This document shows, piece after piece, positions 63,031 through 64,000 of a DNA stretch of 64,000 nucleotides. Origin of the DNA: Pseudomonas kermanshahensis (lineage in GTDB: Bacteria > Pseudomonadota > Gammaproteobacteria > Pseudomonadales > Pseudomonadaceae); NCBI RefSeq assembly GCF_014269205.2, contig NZ_JABWRY020000001.1:3658001-3722000 (forward strand), in the 5' to 3' direction. The first letter of the stretch is position 1. Each line of letters starts with the position of its first letter. Both the position numbers and the translations under genes were made by a program. Below the pieces are notes generated by a model, which worked only from the letters and a program-made list of their open reading frames with translations, searched no databases and was not told where the DNA came from.

Positions 63031-63495
63031 ATGCCCCGCCCACCGCTGCCCCCTTTCACCCGTGAAACCGCCATCGAAAAGGTCCGTCTTGCCGAAGACG
63101 GCTGGAACAGCCGCGACGCCGCCAAGGTGGCGTTGGCCTACACGCCCGATACCGTGTGGCGTAACCGTGTCGAGTTCCCCCGTGGTCGGGCCGAGGTGGA
63201 GGCCTTTCTGACACGCAAGTGGAACCATGAACTGGAGTATCGCCTGATCAAGGAGCTGTGGGCCTTCACCGGCAACCGCATTGCCGTGCGCTACGCGTAC
63301 GAGTACCACGATGACAGCGGCCAGTGGTTCCGTGCCTATGGCAATGAGAACTGGGAATTTGCCGAGGATGGCCTGATGCAGAACCGCCATTCGAGTATCA
63401 ACGAGCAACCTATCGCCGAGGCGGATCGCAAGTTCCATTGGCCCCTGGGGCGGCGCCCGGACGATCACCCCGGGCTCAGTGACCTGGGCCTCTGA
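63031..63495 (+). CDS. DUF1348 family protein (NTF2-like fold)
   Basis: 154 residues from ATG at 63031 (AGGAG eight bases upstream; the GTG at 63022 is too close to that site). [52 protein letters not shown] and [15 protein letters not shown] are the DUF1348 signature. SnoaL/NTF2-like cone fold; function unknown. Confidence 0.88.
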   Translation: MPRPPLPPFTRETAIEKVRLAEDGWNSRDAAKVALAYTPDTVWRNRVEFPRGRAEVEAFLTRKWNHELEYRLIKELWAFTGNRIAVRYAYEYHDDSGQWFRAYGNENWEFAEDGLMQNRHSSINEQPIAEADRKFHWPLGRRPDDHPGLSDLGL

Positions 63496-63509
63496 TCGCC
63501 ACCGGTGGG

Positions 63510-64000
63510 TCAGCCGACAGGCAGCGTGACCCTGACCTCGAGCCCACCGCCCTGGCGGTTGCTCAGGGTCACGCTACCGCCCTGTTCGAGGACGATGGCG
63601 CGCGCCGCCGGCAAGCCCAGGCCGACCCCGCCGGTGTCCTTGTTGCGTGAGCCTTCGATGCGGTAGAAGGGCTCGAAAACGCATGCTTGCAAGTGCTCTG
63701 GGATGCCCGGGCCTCGGTCAAGAACGCGGATGATGATCTGCTCGTCAGTGATCGCCAACTGCACCGTCGGCTCGGTGCCGTACTTCACCGCATTTTCGAT
63801 CAGGTTGACCATCACCCGCTTGATACCAATCGGGCGGCCCACATAGACCCAACGGCGCGGCCCGCTGAGGTCGATGTCCACCCCCGCATCCTTGAAGTCG
63901 TCGACCACGGTCGACAACAGCTCGCCCAGGTCGAACGCCGTGGCCGGTTCCAGCCGTGCATCATCGCGGAAAAACTGCAGCGCGGCGTCGACCATCGCCT
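63510..64000 (-). CDS. Sensor histidine kinase, C-terminal fragment
   Basis: The gene runs past the end of the window; about 163 C-terminal residues are seen. HATPase motifs N (VNLIENAVKYG), G1 (DRGPGIP), F (FEPFYRIEGSRN) and G2 (GGVGLGLPAARAI) are intact, ending LSNRQGGGLEVRVTLPVG. The missing N-terminal half carries HisKA and any sensor region. The C-terminus resembles the kinase at 10891 in its LSNRQGGGL ending. Confidence 0.88.
   Translation of the reverse strand, partial: AMVDAALQFFRDDARLEPATAFDLGELLSTVVDDFKDAGVDIDLSGPRRWVYVGRPIGIKRVMVNLIENAVKYGTEPTVQLAITDEQIIIRVLDRGPGIPEHLQACVFEPFYRIEGSRNKDTGGVGLGLPAARAIVLEQGGSVTLSNRQGGGLEVRVTLPVG

Overview
The window is chromosomal DNA of a fluorescent pseudomonad, most likely of the Pseudomonas putida group. 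It is GC-rich and densely packed, carries P. putida-type REP palindromes between genes, and encodes a fatty-acid cis/trans isomerase (cti). From memory, the order polB, cti-metH, cysI-DUF934, czcCBA and aroQ-aroE matches part of the P. putida KT2440 chromosome; this was not checked by alignment. I see no rRNA, tRNA, CRISPR array, insertion sequence or prophage.

Layout. 1-7529: tail of a TonB receptor, an MHS-type transporter, and a czcCBA heavy-metal efflux operon on the minus strand. 7754-9048: aroQ and an AroE-family dehydrogenase that looks NAD-specific, as in quinate/shikimate use. 9133-15531: an envelope and probably copper-related island. It holds a thioredoxin-like protein, a DUF2790 protein, a two-component system, a DoxX/HvfX protein, an HvfABC-type RiPP operon (a bufferin-like precursor with five EGKCG motifs) and a DUF4174 protein. 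A 16-bp direct repeat with a 10-bp period, close to GATACA-N4-GATACA, precedes the response regulator, the DoxX gene and the RiPP precursor gene, so these three may form one regulon.

15760-20292: a 1510-residue toxin-like protein with a DUF6543-type N-terminus, leucine-rich repeats and a C-terminal NEL-type E3 ubiquitin ligase domain with an apparent catalytic Cys (Cys-Gln-Asp). 20373-34873: polB, an MFS exporter with divergent LysR, a second LysR divergent from a YqcI/YcgG - LysE - SGNH cluster, azlCD with araC, a Sco1/PCuAC copper-delivery pair, nfuA and an acyltransferase. 35047-45353: cti, metH, small membrane proteins, a periplasmic binding protein, and the cysI-DUF934 sulfite reductase pair.

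45426-60289: three tandem giant genes (1738, 1349 and 1814 residues), paralogues of the 15760 gene. Two carry NEL-like modules with no Cys at the catalytic position and one has no NEL module. No secretion system lies in the window. 60578-64000: dkgB, an MFS transporter, a DUF1348 protein and the C-terminal half of a histidine kinase.

The two most interesting items are the RiPP/two-component island with its shared operator-like repeat, and the NEL-toxin family, in which one active-looking member coexists with three tandem members that lack the catalytic residue.
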